The notes beneath the pieces were generated by a model. The model did not search any database and was not told the origin of the DNA. It saw nothing but the letters and a program-made list of their open reading frames with translations. A stretch of DNA of 60,995 nt from Bacillota bacterium. Its GTDB lineage: Bacteria > Bacillota > Clostridia > Acetivibrionales > DTU013. Where the stretch lies: the NCBI GenBank assembly GCA_023412665.1, contig JAEZCA010000004.1, positions 1-60,995 on the forward strand, read 5' to 3'. Shown piece after piece: positions 8,785-18,077 of this stretch (positions are counted from its first letter, which is position 1; each line of letters starts with the position of its first letter). Made by a program: the position numbers and the translations under genes.

Positions 8785-8798
8785 GGGCAAGAGTATCA

Positions 8799-8854
8799 AA
8801 AAGGGACATTTCTCGTCCAACAGAGTCCTGCTACATGCAGAGAAGTGTCCCTTT
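8799..8854 (+). terminator. Long hairpin after the nagZ-like gene
   Basis: AAAGGGACA and TTCTC pair with GAGAA and TGTCCCTTT across a loop of about 24 bases. It lies between the nagZ stop and the miaB ribosome binding site. The T run is short (CCCTTT then ACATT), so termination may be partial or it may be an RNA processing structure. Confidence 0.5.
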
Positions 8855-8873
8855 ACATTAGAAGGAGAAAAAT

Positions 8874-10283
8874 TTGAGCACCAGAGAGAATATAATAGTC
8901 TCAGATGATGAAATGACCAGGCAGGAAGCATTCATGCACTCTGTCCGTGAAATGAATCCTGAAGCCGATAAAAAATATACGATCAGCACCTATGGCTGCC
9001 AGATGAACGAAAACGATTCGGAAAAGCTGGCCGGTATGCTGGAATCAATGGGATACAAGCATACCGACATATTGGAGGAAAGCGACCTGATCCTGTTTAA
9101 TACCTGCTGTGTCAGAGAAAATGCAGAGTTAAAGGTTTATGGACATCTAGGATCGCTCAAGACGCTTAAAGCCCGCCGGCCGGATATGATCATTGCTGTA
9201 TGCGGATGCATGATGCAGCAGCAGGATGTAGTCCAGCATATCCTAAAAAGGTACAGGCATGTTGATCTTATATTCGGCACCCACAATCTGCACAGATTTC
9301 CAGAGCTGCTGTATAAATCATTAAACTCTGACACTGCCATAGCAGATGTTAATGCTTCAGAAGGCTATATAGCAGAAGGCATGCCTATAAAGCGTGAACA
9401 TGGAGTCAAAGCATGGTTGACTATCATGTATGGCTGCAATAACTTCTGCTCATATTGCATAGTGCCGTATGTACGAGGCAGGGAGAGAAGCCGCCGTATC
9501 TCCGATATCATTGATGAGGCAAGGCTTTTAGGACATCAGGGCTATAAGGAGATAACGCTGCTGGGTCAGAATGTCAACTCATATGGGCTGGATCTTAAGG
9601 ATGGCACAAGCTTTTCGCAGCTTCTTCGCGGATTGGAGGATGTTGAGGGAATAGAGAGGATACGTTTCATGACCTCGCACCCGAAAGACCTGTCTGATGA
9701 GCTGATATATGCAATGCGCGACTGCAGCAAGGTTTGCGGGCATTTGCATCTGCCGGTCCAGGCAGGCAGCAACAGGATACTTCAAGAGATGAACCGCAAA
9801 TATACCAGAGAGCACTATATTGACCTGGTAGGAAGGATAAGGGAGCAGATACCGGATATTTCGCTCACGACAGACATTATTGTTGGTTTTCCCGGTGAAG
9901 CGGATGAGGATTTTGAACAGACAATGGATTTGATCAGAAGGGTAAGGTATGATTATGCTTATACCTTCCTGTACTCAAAACGGACCGGAACCCCTGCCGC
10001 TAAAAAAACAGAGCAGGTTGGACAGGAGATAAAGAAAGCACGTTTTGATGCGCTGGTTGAGCTGCAGAACAGCATCAGCAGGGAATTAAACAGCGCTCTT
10101 GCAGGAAAGAAGCTTGAGATATTGGTGGAGGGACCGAGCAAAAACAATATAAATATGATGACCGGACGGACAAGAAGCAATAAAATAGTAAATTTCAAAG
10201 GAGAATCGGAGCTTATCGGAAGGCTTGCATTGGTGAACATCGAAAATACCGGCACCTGGTCCCTGGATGGAGTTCTGATCTGA
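8874..10283 (+). CDS. miaB: tRNA-2-methylthio-N6-dimethylallyladenosine synthase
   Basis: A 469-residue radical SAM methylthiotransferase that adds the 2-methylthio group to i6A37 of tRNA. Start TTG 8874 has GAAGGAG 6 bases upstream. The UPF0004 domain carries the three cysteines of the auxiliary [4Fe-4S] cluster (STYGCQMNEN, NTCCVREN, VCGCMMQQ). The radical SAM motif CxxxCxxC is in MYGCNNFCSYCIVP. A C-terminal TRAM domain for tRNA binding ends the protein. It makes the substrate chain with miaA further downstream (15498). The order miaB-ymcA-mutS-mutL is the same as in Bacillus subtilis. Confidence 0.97.
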   Translation: MSTRENIIVSDDEMTRQEAFMHSVREMNPEADKKYTISTYGCQMNENDSEKLAGMLESMGYKHTDILEESDLILFNTCCVRENAELKVYGHLGSLKTLKARRPDMIIAVCGCMMQQQDVVQHILKRYRHVDLIFGTHNLHRFPELLYKSLNSDTAIADVNASEGYIAEGMPIKREHGVKAWLTIMYGCNNFCSYCIVPYVRGRERSRRISDIIDEARLLGHQGYKEITLLGQNVNSYGLDLKDGTSFSQLLRGLEDVEGIERIRFMTSHPKDLSDELIYAMRDCSKVCGHLHLPVQAGSNRILQEMNRKYTREHYIDLVGRIREQIPDISLTTDIIVGFPGEADEDFEQTMDLIRRVRYDYAYTFLYSKRTGTPAAKKTEQVGQEIKKARFDALVELQNSISRELNSALAGKKLEILVEGPSKNNINMMTGRTRSNKIVNFKGESELIGRLALVNIENTGTWSLDGVLI

Positions 10284-10313
10284 TTTGAAAAATATTAAAA
10301 GGAGGCTGAATAT

Positions 10314-10703
10314 ATGGAAGTTATGATGAAAGCAAAGGAACTCGGTGAAGCATTAGCCGCTTCACCTGTAATAAAAAGACTTAAAAGCGCTGAGACTGCC
10401 CTCGAAAAGGATGATCGCGGAATGTCGCTGTTGGAGGATCAAAGGCTGCTGCAGATGGAATTGATAAAAACGTCAAGAGAAAAGAACGCTGAAGTTGAAC
10501 TGAAGGACATTAAAGATATGCTGCTTGACAAGCAAAAGGAAATTGAAGAATATCCATTGACCCGCGAGTATCTGCAAGCAAAGAATGAGTTCGATGATAT
10601 GATGAAAAACATAAACGATATCATCACCTTCGCCGTCACAGGCGAAGCATGCTCGCCCTCAAAATGTTCTTCCTGCGGCGGGGGCTGCAGCTCACACCAG
10701 TAA
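10314..10703 (+). CDS. ymcA: YlbF/YmcA family protein
   Basis: A 129-residue helical protein of the YlbF/YmcA family. In B. subtilis YmcA, YlbF and YaaT form a complex that binds Fe-S clusters and works with RNase Y in RNA maturation, affecting biofilm, competence and sporulation. Most of the chain is charged helix (ELKDIKDMLLDKQKEIEEY). The tail carries a cysteine cluster, CSPSKCSSCGGGC, that could hold metal or Fe-S. AAGGAGG precedes ATG 10314. It lies between miaB and mutS exactly as ymcA does in B. subtilis, which supports the symbol. Confidence 0.85.
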   Translation: MEVMMKAKELGEALAASPVIKRLKSAETALEKDDRGMSLLEDQRLLQMELIKTSREKNAEVELKDIKDMLLDKQKEIEEYPLTREYLQAKNEFDDMMKNINDIITFAVTGEACSPSKCSSCGGGCSSHQ

Positions 10704-10727
10704 ATGATAAAGTGAGGTCGGTTAGTT

Positions 10728-13343
10728 GTGCCCTTATCTCCAATGATGCAGCACTATATAGATACAAAGGAGCAATACAAGGACTGTATCCTTTTATACA
10801 GGCTCGGGGATTTTTATGAAATGTTTTTCGATGATGCGACACTTGCATCACGTGAGCTCGAGATAACGCTGACAGGCCGCGACTGCGGTCTGGATGAGCG
10901 GGCTCCAATGTGCGGAGTGCCCTTTCATGCAGTGGAAGGGTATATATCCAGGCTAATCTCCAAAGGCCACAAGGTGGCAATATGTGAGCAAATGGAAGAT
11001 CCTGCCCTGGCAAAAGGAATTGTCAGAAGAGAGGTAATCAGGGTCGTGACACCCGGAACGATCACTGAAACCTCAATGCTCGATGAAAAGAAGAACAACT
11101 ATCTGGTGTCCATATACGCAAAAGGCCATATGTATGGCTTTGCCGCTGTTGACGTTTCCACCGGTGATTTTTCAACAACCAGGATCACCTGGGGAAATAC
11201 TCTGGGAAAGCTTCTTGATGAAACAGCAAAGTATTCGCCGGCTGAGATCATTACAAATAAGGCGTTCCATGCTTCAACAGAAGCAATGGCACAGGTTAAA
11301 AAGCGCTTCAATTCATATATTTCCTCCCTGGATGACCAGTACTTCGATGACGGCTTCTGTCAGGACATTTTGCATCAAAGAATGGGGGATGGAATGCTGC
11401 CCGGTGAAATGGCTGAGCTCTCGATAAATGCCTGCGGCTCGCTGCTTTATTACCTGGAGCAGACACAAAAGGCAAGCCTGGAGCATATCCGACAAATAAC
11501 GCCATATAAGCTCGAAGAGTTTATGATGCTTGATATAGCCACCAGAAGGAATCTGGAGCTGACTGAAACCATGCGGGAAAAGGCTCGCAAAGGGACATTG
11601 CTGTGGGTCCTGGACAAAACCATGACCTCCATGGGTGCAAGGACACTCAGACGATGGGTGGAGCAGCCTTTGCTCAACACAGGTGACATAAATGAGCGTC
11701 TTGATGCAGTAGAAGAATTAAATGACAAATTTATGGTTCGAGTGGAGCTGAGAGAGCTTTTAAAAAGAGTTTATGACATAGAAAGGCTCATAAGTAAAGT
11801 AGTCCTTGGAAACGCCAATTGCAGAGATATGATAGCTCTTAAAAACTCTCTGGAACAGGTGCCGTATATTAAAGAGATACTGAATTCCTGCAGATCAGAA
11901 ATGGTTTCCGAGAACAACGGGCTGATGGAAGCAATGGGTGATATCACTGATCTGATCGAAAGGTCAATAATCGATGATCCGCCGATATCGGTAAAGGATG
12001 GAGGCATAATAAAGCCGGGTTTTAATGAGGAAGTGGACAGGCTCAGGGATGCAACCACCAACGGTAAACAGTGGATAGCTTCCCTTGAGGCCGCGGAAAG
12101 AGAAAAGACAGGCATAAAGAATCTGAAGATCGGATTCAACAAGGTTTTCGGATATTATCTGGAGGTCACCAAATCATATTTCGAGCTTGTGCCCCGGGAG
12201 TACATAAGAAAGCAAACTCTGGCAAATTGCGAGCGGTTTGTTACCCAGGAGCTCAAGGAAATGGAAGAGACTATACTTGGTGCCGAGAACAGGATAACAG
12301 AGCTTGAGTACCAGCTGTTTACTGATATCAGGGATACTGTTGCCGCGGAGGTCGGAAGGATAAAGAGGACAGCACATTGCATAGCCGAGCTTGATGTATT
12401 GTGTTCCCTTGCAGAGGTTGCAGACAGAGAGAAATACTGTAAGCCTGAAGTAAATAATGAGGGTCTGATCAGGATCGAAGGGGGCAGGCATCCGGTAGTA
12501 GAGAAAATGCTTGATTCGTGCGCCTTTGTACCAAATGATACAGTCCTGGATATGGATGAGAACAGACTATCCATCATAACAGGTCCAAACATGGCCGGTA
12601 AATCCACATATATGCGCCAGGTGGCACTGATAGTGTTTTTAGCTCAGTTAGGTAGCTTCGTTCCAGCGGAGTCTGCCGTGATCGGCGTTGCCGACAGGAT
12701 ATTTACAAGAGTGGGCGCATCCGACGACCTGGCAGCTGGACAAAGCACATTCATGGTGGAGATGTCGGAGGTGGCGGGAATACTTGAAAATGCAACCTCC
12801 AGGAGCTTGCTGGTCCTTGACGAAATAGGCAGGGGCACAAGCACCTTTGACGGTCTCAGTATTGCATGGTCAGTCATCGAGTATATATCCGACCTTGAAA
12901 AAGTGGGGAGCAGAACTCTTTTTGCAACCCACTACCATGAGCTTACAGAGCTTGAGGGCAAGCTGCCGGGAATCAAAAATTACTGCATCGCAGTCAAAGA
13001 GAAGGGCGACGATATCATATTTCTCAGGAAAATAATCCGGGGAGGAGCAGACGGAAGCTACGGCATCCAGGTGGCCAAGCTGGCAGGACTGCCTGTGTCT
13101 GTTACCGAAAGGGCAAAGGAACTGCTCAAGGAGCTTGAGGACGCGGATATAAGCAAGCATCGGGCAAGGCGCAAAAAGCAGCAGATCGATGGACAGGTTG
13201 AATTATTCATACCTGAGGGCAACAGCGACAAAATAGGCAAAGAAGTGCTGGAAGAGCTTAAAACACTTGATATATCTGCAATAACCCCGCTGGATGCCAT
13301 GAATGTTCTATACAGGCTTCAGCAAAAGACAAGAAAGGGTTAA
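10728..13343 (+). CDS. mutS: DNA mismatch repair protein MutS
   Basis: A 871-residue mismatch sensor, normal length for the family. The N-terminal mismatch-reading motif Phe-x-Glu is in LGDFYEMFFDDA near residue 35. Connector, lever and clamp domains follow. The ATPase has Walker A GPNMAGKSTYMRQ and Walker B LLVLDEIGRGTSTFDG, then ATHYHELTEL. The start is taken as GTG 10728 after GTGAGGTCGG; ATG 10743 is the alternative. mutL starts two bases after its stop, so the pair is co-transcribed and probably translationally coupled. Confidence 0.98.
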   Translation: MPLSPMMQHYIDTKEQYKDCILLYRLGDFYEMFFDDATLASRELEITLTGRDCGLDERAPMCGVPFHAVEGYISRLISKGHKVAICEQMEDPALAKGIVRREVIRVVTPGTITETSMLDEKKNNYLVSIYAKGHMYGFAAVDVSTGDFSTTRITWGNTLGKLLDETAKYSPAEIITNKAFHASTEAMAQVKKRFNSYISSLDDQYFDDGFCQDILHQRMGDGMLPGEMAELSINACGSLLYYLEQTQKASLEHIRQITPYKLEEFMMLDIATRRNLELTETMREKARKGTLLWVLDKTMTSMGARTLRRWVEQPLLNTGDINERLDAVEELNDKFMVRVELRELLKRVYDIERLISKVVLGNANCRDMIALKNSLEQVPYIKEILNSCRSEMVSENNGLMEAMGDITDLIERSIIDDPPISVKDGGIIKPGFNEEVDRLRDATTNGKQWIASLEAAEREKTGIKNLKIGFNKVFGYYLEVTKSYFELVPREYIRKQTLANCERFVTQELKEMEETILGAENRITELEYQLFTDIRDTVAAEVGRIKRTAHCIAELDVLCSLAEVADREKYCKPEVNNEGLIRIEGGRHPVVEKMLDSCAFVPNDTVLDMDENRLSIITGPNMAGKSTYMRQVALIVFLAQLGSFVPAESAVIGVADRIFTRVGASDDLAAGQSTFMVEMSEVAGILENATSRSLLVLDEIGRGTSTFDGLSIAWSVIEYISDLEKVGSRTLFATHYHELTELEGKLPGIKNYCIAVKEKGDDIIFLRKIIRGGADGSYGIQVAKLAGLPVSVTERAKELLKELEDADISKHRARRKKQQIDGQVELFIPEGNSDKIGKEVLEELKTLDISAITPLDAMNVLYRLQQKTRKG

Positions 13344-13345
13344 AA

Positions 13346-15445
13346 ATGGGCAAGATAATTATCCTCGATGAAAATACTGCGAATAAAATAGCTGCGGGAG
13401 AGGTGGTCGAAAGACCAGCTTCTGTAATAAAGGAACTGATGGAGAACTCCATTGATGCAGGTGCCACAAATATTAGCGTAGAGATCCGCAATGGAGGCAT
13501 CTCATTTATCAGGATAACAGACAATGGCTGCGGAATCGCCGAGGATGACGTTGAGATCGCATTTGAGCGCCATGCCACCAGCAAGATCAGAAGAGCGGAC
13601 GATTTGGAATCAATAACAAGCATGGGTTTCAGAGGCGAAGCTCTCGCAAGCATTGCAGCAGTATCGACAGTGCAGCTGATGACCAGGGTTAGGGACTCGG
13701 TACAGGGTGTCTCTATCACGGTCAAGGGAGGCTGCGTCATTGATTTAAGACCTGTAGGATGTCCGGCAGGAACGTCTATAACTGTGAAGGAATTGTTTTT
13801 CAATACTCCTGCCAGATACAAATTTCTTAAAAAGGACATGACTGAAGCAGGATACATAATTGATATTCTCAGCCGTATTGCGCTGTCACATCCTGAAATA
13901 TCTTTCACATTGGTAAATAACGGAACCAAAGCACTTCACACACCAGGAAACGGTGATCTCAAAAGTGCGGTTTTCAGCATTTACGGAGCAGAGACAGCAA
14001 GGCAGCTGCTGGAGGTAGATTACCGGGACGAGCATTTCAGGATCACAGGCTTTGTAGGAAAGGCTGAAATAGCCCGCTCAAACAGAAATCACCAATCAAT
14101 TTACATAAACAAGCGATATGTAAGGAATAAAACTATCACATCCGCTATAGATACAGCCTTTTCAACATATTTAATGAAAAATAAATACCCGTTTGTATTG
14201 CTTGATATAGAAGTGAATCCTTCAAATGTGGATGTAAACGTACATCCATCGAAAATGGAGGTCAAGTTTTCAAACGACCAGGAGGTATTCAGGGCAGTAT
14301 ATCACGCGGTTAACAATGCGCTGCTGTCCCGGTCCGCAGTCAGGACCCTGCCTGATACCGACAGATCAGGGGACAGCTACAAATTCACTGATAGCAACAG
14401 ATTTGAAGATACTGAAAATAAACAGGAAAGCATAAAACAAACTGAGATCAAAAGACAACCGGAAAGTATAAGGCAGCCGATGAACATAAAGCAGCAGGAT
14501 GCCGTAAAAGCTTCAGACAGCGGAAAACCCTTATACGGCGGCAATGCTTCGTATGGTGCAAGGTCTCCGTATAGTGCAAAATCTTCAGAACCCTCATATT
14601 CCCAGCAGGAGTTTGAATGGGTACGAAGAGAGCTGGATAAAAAAAGAGAAGCTGCTATTTATGGCAACAGTACCAAAGCTTCAAATGAGTCGATTACTGA
14701 CGTAACGAACACCGGTATTTTGGCGGGCCGGTCCGAAGAGTATACGGTAGTTGCTGAACGACCGCCTGAAACGGATGTAACTGATACTAAACCAGATTGC
14801 ATAGAGACTGAAGCAGCTGCTGAAGGAAATGAGGCAGCAGGTGAGAAGAAAGCCGGCCATGACCTGTTTTCAAACACCCGGATCATCGGCCAGGCATTTT
14901 CGACATATATACTTCTTGAGGGAAATGATGAGCTTTATCTTCTGGATCAGCATGCCGCCCATGAGAGGATCAGATATGAAGAATTGAAAAAATCCTATGA
15001 GAATGGTCAACCGTTTTCTCAGATGCTGTTGTCAGTAGTTCATGTCGACCTTACAAGCAGTGAATATCAGTTTGCATTAAGTGAGTCGGACTTTTTTGAA
15101 AAGCTCGGGTTTACATTTGAAGGCTTTGGAACCAACTCTGTTATTTTGCGTTCTGCGCCGTTAATTGATAACGGTTCGGATATAAGGGAGGGCTTCCTTG
15201 AGATACTGGACTTCGTTATGAACGGCAGCGGCGGCGAGAAAAAGGCTGTAGCTGATGAAGCCCTTTACCGGATGGCATGCAGATCCGCTGTCAAAGCGCA
15301 TAAAAGGCTGGATACCAAGGAAATTGAAGCACTGCTCAGCGATCTGTCTTCTCTTGAAAACCCGTTCACCTGTCCCCACGGCCGCCCTGCGATCCTTAAG
15401 CTGAGGCGCTACGAGCTGGAAAAATTATTCAAGCGGATTGTATAA
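13346..15445 (+). CDS. mutL: DNA mismatch repair protein MutL
   Basis: A 699-residue GHKL ATPase that couples mismatch recognition by MutS to strand nicking. ATP-site motifs are MENSIDAGA, DNGCGI and MGFRGEALASI. Residues about 335-500 are a poorly conserved, Ser/Lys/Glu-rich linker, longer than in many species. The C-terminal domain has the endonuclease motif DQHAAHERIRYEE, plus ACRSAVKAH and CPHGRP metal-site motifs, so this is the nicking type of MutL used by bacteria without MutH and Dam. It starts two bases after mutS. Confidence 0.98.
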   Translation: MGKIIILDENTANKIAAGEVVERPASVIKELMENSIDAGATNISVEIRNGGISFIRITDNGCGIAEDDVEIAFERHATSKIRRADDLESITSMGFRGEALASIAAVSTVQLMTRVRDSVQGVSITVKGGCVIDLRPVGCPAGTSITVKELFFNTPARYKFLKKDMTEAGYIIDILSRIALSHPEISFTLVNNGTKALHTPGNGDLKSAVFSIYGAETARQLLEVDYRDEHFRITGFVGKAEIARSNRNHQSIYINKRYVRNKTITSAIDTAFSTYLMKNKYPFVLLDIEVNPSNVDVNVHPSKMEVKFSNDQEVFRAVYHAVNNALLSRSAVRTLPDTDRSGDSYKFTDSNRFEDTENKQESIKQTEIKRQPESIRQPMNIKQQDAVKASDSGKPLYGGNASYGARSPYSAKSSEPSYSQQEFEWVRRELDKKREAAIYGNSTKASNESITDVTNTGILAGRSEEYTVVAERPPETDVTDTKPDCIETEAAAEGNEAAGEKKAGHDLFSNTRIIGQAFSTYILLEGNDELYLLDQHAAHERIRYEELKKSYENGQPFSQMLLSVVHVDLTSSEYQFALSESDFFEKLGFTFEGFGTNSVILRSAPLIDNGSDIREGFLEILDFVMNGSGGEKKAVADEALYRMACRSAVKAHKRLDTKEIEALLSDLSSLENPFTCPHGRPAILKLRRYELEKLFKRIV

Positions 15446-15497
15446 ATCCAAAGCATATGGTTACAATTGGTAGATAGAGAGGGGGTATGACCGTTTA

Positions 15498-16442
15498 ATG
15501 GAGCCTGTTATAATTATCGCAGGCCCGACTGCATCCGGAAAGACCGGATTGTCTATAGAACTGGCAAAGCTGATAAACGGAAGCATCATTTCTGCGGACT
15601 CCATGCAGATATACAGATATATGGATATCGGTACTGCCAAACCGGATGAAAAAGAAAGATCGGGCATCAGGCATTTTTTGATCAATGAAGTAGATCCCGA
15701 TGAGAATTTCAGTGTTGCAAGATATCGAGAGCTTGCTTTAGGGTATATTGAAGCCATAATAAAAGAAGGCAGGCATCCAATAATTGCCGGCGGCACAGGA
15801 CTTTACATAAATTCTCTTCTGTATAATATAAATTTTTCAGAGGCTATATGTGACGAGGAGCTTAGATCCTTGCTCAGAAGTGAAGCAGAAGAGAAGGGAA
15901 ACCGATATCTGTATGAAAAGCTGCTTGCCATGGATCCTGAAGCAGCTTCAAAAATACATGAGAACGATGTAAAGAGAGTCATTCGGGCAATTGAAGTTTT
16001 TACCCATACAAACAAACCCATATCAGAGCATGTAAAAATGTCCAGACAGGAACCTGTTCCCTACAGATATATGGTATTCGGCTTGAACTGGGACAGGGAA
16101 AAGCTGTACCGTAGAATTGATGCCCGCGTTGATAGAATGATAGAAGATGGTCTTGTCGACGAAGTAAGACACCTGGTGGAAATGGGTTACGACAAGGGAA
16201 CAACGGCAATGCAGGCCATAGGCTACAAGGAAGTGCTGAGTTACCTTAAAGGTGAAATAACACTGGAGGATACTGTTGATATACTTAAGAGAGATACAAG
16301 GCACTATGCTAAAAGACAGCTGACCTGGTTCAGAAGGATGAGGGAAATAATCTGGGTAGATATGGACGAAAGCACAGATATCAAAGCGGCGGCAAAAAAA
16401 ATTATTGATCAGTGTATTGCAACATATGGAATAATCTTGTAG
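15498..16442 (+). CDS. miaA: tRNA dimethylallyltransferase
   Basis: A 314-residue enzyme that transfers the dimethylallyl group to N6 of A37 in tRNAs reading UNN codons, which is the substrate for MiaB. The P-loop GPTASGKTGLS is at the N-terminus, followed by SADSMQIYRYMDIGTAKP, the tRNA-binding IAGGTGLYINSLLY, and the QAIGYKE motif near residue 240. The order mutL-miaA-hfq is common in Firmicutes. GAGGGGG lies upstream of ATG 15498. Confidence 0.97.
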   Translation: MEPVIIIAGPTASGKTGLSIELAKLINGSIISADSMQIYRYMDIGTAKPDEKERSGIRHFLINEVDPDENFSVARYRELALGYIEAIIKEGRHPIIAGGTGLYINSLLYNINFSEAICDEELRSLLRSEAEEKGNRYLYEKLLAMDPEAASKIHENDVKRVIRAIEVFTHTNKPISEHVKMSRQEPVPYRYMVFGLNWDREKLYRRIDARVDRMIEDGLVDEVRHLVEMGYDKGTTAMQAIGYKEVLSYLKGEITLEDTVDILKRDTRHYAKRQLTWFRRMREIIWVDMDESTDIKAAAKKIIDQCIATYGIIL

Positions 16443-16512
16443 AATTAAACTGATTCTTACTTGCAAATCTGCAGGATTTAGTAAGGATTATATGATTAAG
16501 GAGGATATTCAG

Positions 16513-16752
16513 GTGAATAAGGCTAACATTAATTTACAGGATGTATTTCTGAATCAGGTGAGGAAAGAGCACATTGCCGTGACCATTTACCTTACCAATG
16601 GATTTCAGCTAAAGGGCATGGTAAAAGGCTTCGACAATTTCACTGTCGTGCTTGATACCGATGGAAAACAGCAGTTGGTATACAAACATGCCATATCTAC
16701 CATCAGCCCCATGAAAATAGTCAATTTTATTTTCAATGACAACAGGGAATGA
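16513..16752 (+). CDS. hfq: RNA chaperone Hfq
   Basis: A 79-residue Sm-fold RNA-binding protein that forms a hexamer and helps small RNAs pair with targets. Sm1 is LNQVRKEHIAVTIYLTNGFQLKG and Sm2 contains YKHAISTI, as in typical Hfq. The start is taken as GTG 16513 because AAGGAGG lies at 16498-16504 with ideal spacing; ATG 16492 would place the Shine-Dalgarno inside the gene. It follows miaA by 70 bases and ends in a shared terminator with convergent lexA. Confidence 0.96.
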   Translation: MNKANINLQDVFLNQVRKEHIAVTIYLTNGFQLKGMVKGFDNFTVVLDTDGKQQLVYKHAISTISPMKIVNFIFNDNRE

Positions 16753-16860
16753 GAACTTTTTTCACATTTCAGTACCTGTTGACCGGTGTTCCTTTAAATA
16801 CCGGCCGGTATGATCAAAACGGATAACACTGTTTGTTTAGCATAGCAGCTTAAATATTAT

Positions 16861-16902
16861 AAAGAGGTCTGCACATGGATATTTGTGCAAGACCTCTTTT
16901 TA
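16861..16902. terminator. Bidirectional terminator between hfq and lexA
   Basis: AAAGAGGTC and TGCAC pair with GTGCA and GACCTCTTT. A T run follows on the plus strand and the mirrored A run precedes it, so it can terminate both hfq and the opposing lexA transcript. Confidence 0.8.
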
Positions 16903-16937
16903 CGTTAGATAGCTTTATTTGCTGAAAGTCCGGAATA

Positions 16938-17597
16938 TCAAAGTTTTCTGAACACGCCGATTACCTTGCCCAGTATCGAAAGATCCTCGCGAACTATGAT
17001 AGGATCCATGTAGCTGTTTTGAGGCTGAAGCCTCACGTGATCCTTTTCCTTGTAAAAAGTCTTTACCGTAGCTTCATCACCAATGAGTGCAACGACTATT
17101 TCACCGTTATGAGCTGTTGACTGCTGCTTTACAAGAACAAGGTCCTTGTCGAGTATGCCTGCTTCGACCATACTGTCACCCTGGACTCTCAGCATAAATG
17201 CCGTTGAGTTCTGAACAAAATCAACAGGAAGGGGGAAGGTGTCCTCAACGTTTTCAACTGCCAGTATAGGCAGCCCGGCGGTAACCTTGCCGACTATCGG
17301 GATATCAACCAGCTCTCTCTTTGAGTAGTAGTCCTTTTCTATGTCAATATCCTTTCGGGGTGACTTCTTTTCTCCTCCGATGACTCTGAGAGCTCTCGGC
17401 TTTGTCGGATCCTTCATGATAAGTCCGTTCTTTTTAAGCTTTTCAAGATAGCCGTGTACGGTGGAGGTGGATTTGAATCCGACAGCGCTGCATATCTCTC
17501 GTACTGACGGCGGATACCCCTTTTCCTCGACCTGACTGTTTACAAAATCGAGTATCTGCTGCTGTTTATCGCTGAGTTTCTTATTCATTCCATACAC
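16938..17597 (-). CDS. lexA: LexA repressor
   Basis: A 219-residue SOS repressor. An N-terminal winged helix (KQQQILDFVNSQVEEKGYPP; VGFKSTSTVHGYLEKL) binds DNA. The C-terminal S24 peptidase domain has the self-cleavage region GKVTAGLP, the catalytic Ser in VQGDSMVEAG and the catalytic Lys in EATVKTFY. RecA filaments trigger its cleavage on DNA damage. Three candidate LexA boxes lie in the 150-base gap to the divergent yneA-like gene, so autoregulation is likely. Confidence 0.97.
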   Translation of the reverse strand: MYGMNKKLSDKQQQILDFVNSQVEEKGYPPSVREICSAVGFKSTSTVHGYLEKLKKNGLIMKDPTKPRALRVIGGEKKSPRKDIDIEKDYYSKRELVDIPIVGKVTAGLPILAVENVEDTFPLPVDFVQNSTAFMLRVQGDSMVEAGILDKDLVLVKQQSTAHNGEIVVALIGDEATVKTFYKEKDHVRLQPQNSYMDPIIVREDLSILGKVIGVFRKL

Positions 17598-17666
17598 TCC
17601 TTCATGTTACTGGAATATAGATTTTATTATTCCAAAATTATTATATTAGAAATAAATATAAAAGTC

Positions 17667-17736
17667 AAACAAATGTTCGAAAAAATATTGACACTGAACA
17701 AGTGTTCGTATATAATTAATTACAGAACAAATGTTC
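17667..17736 (+). promoter_or_regulatory. SOS control region: promoter with LexA boxes
   Basis: Two perfect Gram-positive LexA (Cheo/DinR-type GAAC-N4-GTTC) boxes lie at 17696-17707 and 17725-17736, and a one-mismatch copy (AAAC-N4-GTTC) at 17667-17678. A consensus promoter reads toward the yneA-like gene: TTGACA at 17688-17693 and TATAAT at 17711-17716, 17 bases apart. The middle box sits inside the spacer and the third lies downstream of the start point, so bound LexA should block polymerase tightly. Confidence 0.88.
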
Positions 17737-17750
17737 TGGGAGGTATTAGA

Positions 17751-18035
17751 ATGAATAGAAGATACGTATTAAAAAATCGCAGACGATTTTACATGATTAT
17801 AATGACACTTACAGTGCTTCTCACTGTTACAGTACTTGCAACAGTTGCTAACGGAGCTGATTCACACAATGAATTTGAAATGATCACAGTAGAAAGAGGA
17901 GATACATTGTGGGATCTGGCCAAAGAATACTCAAACGGTACAGATATCCGTATATACATAGAAAAAATTAAGGACATCAATCATATGTCTGACAGCAGCA
18001 TCTATGAAGGAGATTTACTCAAGCTGCCGGTATAA
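17751..18035 (+). CDS. yneA: YneA-like SOS-induced cell division suppressor (LysM protein)
   Basis: A 94-residue protein: one N-terminal transmembrane helix (IIMTLTVLLTVTVLATVANGA) and an extracytoplasmic LysM domain (ITVERGDTLWDLAKEY...GDLLKLPV). This is the architecture of B. subtilis YneA, which blocks division after DNA damage, and the position divergent from lexA behind LexA boxes is the same. GGGAGG precedes ATG 17751. In-frame codons upstream to 17604 overlap the operator region and are not expected to be translated. The symbol is assigned by architecture and context. Confidence 0.85.
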   Translation: MNRRYVLKNRRRFYMIIMTLTVLLTVTVLATVANGADSHNEFEMITVERGDTLWDLAKEYSNGTDIRIYIEKIKDINHMSDSSIYEGDLLKLPV

Positions 18036-18046
18036 ACCGGCAGCTT
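18021..18046. terminator. Perfect 10-bp hairpin over the yneA-like stop
   Basis: AAGCTGCCGG and CCGGCAGCTT flank a 6-base loop that contains the TAA stop. No T run follows, so it may stabilise the 3' end rather than terminate. It separates two convergent genes. Confidence 0.5.
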
Positions 18047-18077
18047 GACCCTCTGACAGACTTTGGCATATGGACGG

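Noticed and set aside
11083..11427. Alternative-frame ORFs inside mutS, mutL and other large genes
   Set aside because: They lie wholly inside well-supported genes in other frames, with no ribosome sites and no recognisable motifs.
17604..17750. N-terminal extension of the YneA-like protein
   Set aside because: It would be translated from sequence that holds the promoter and LexA boxes; GGGAGG marks ATG 17751.
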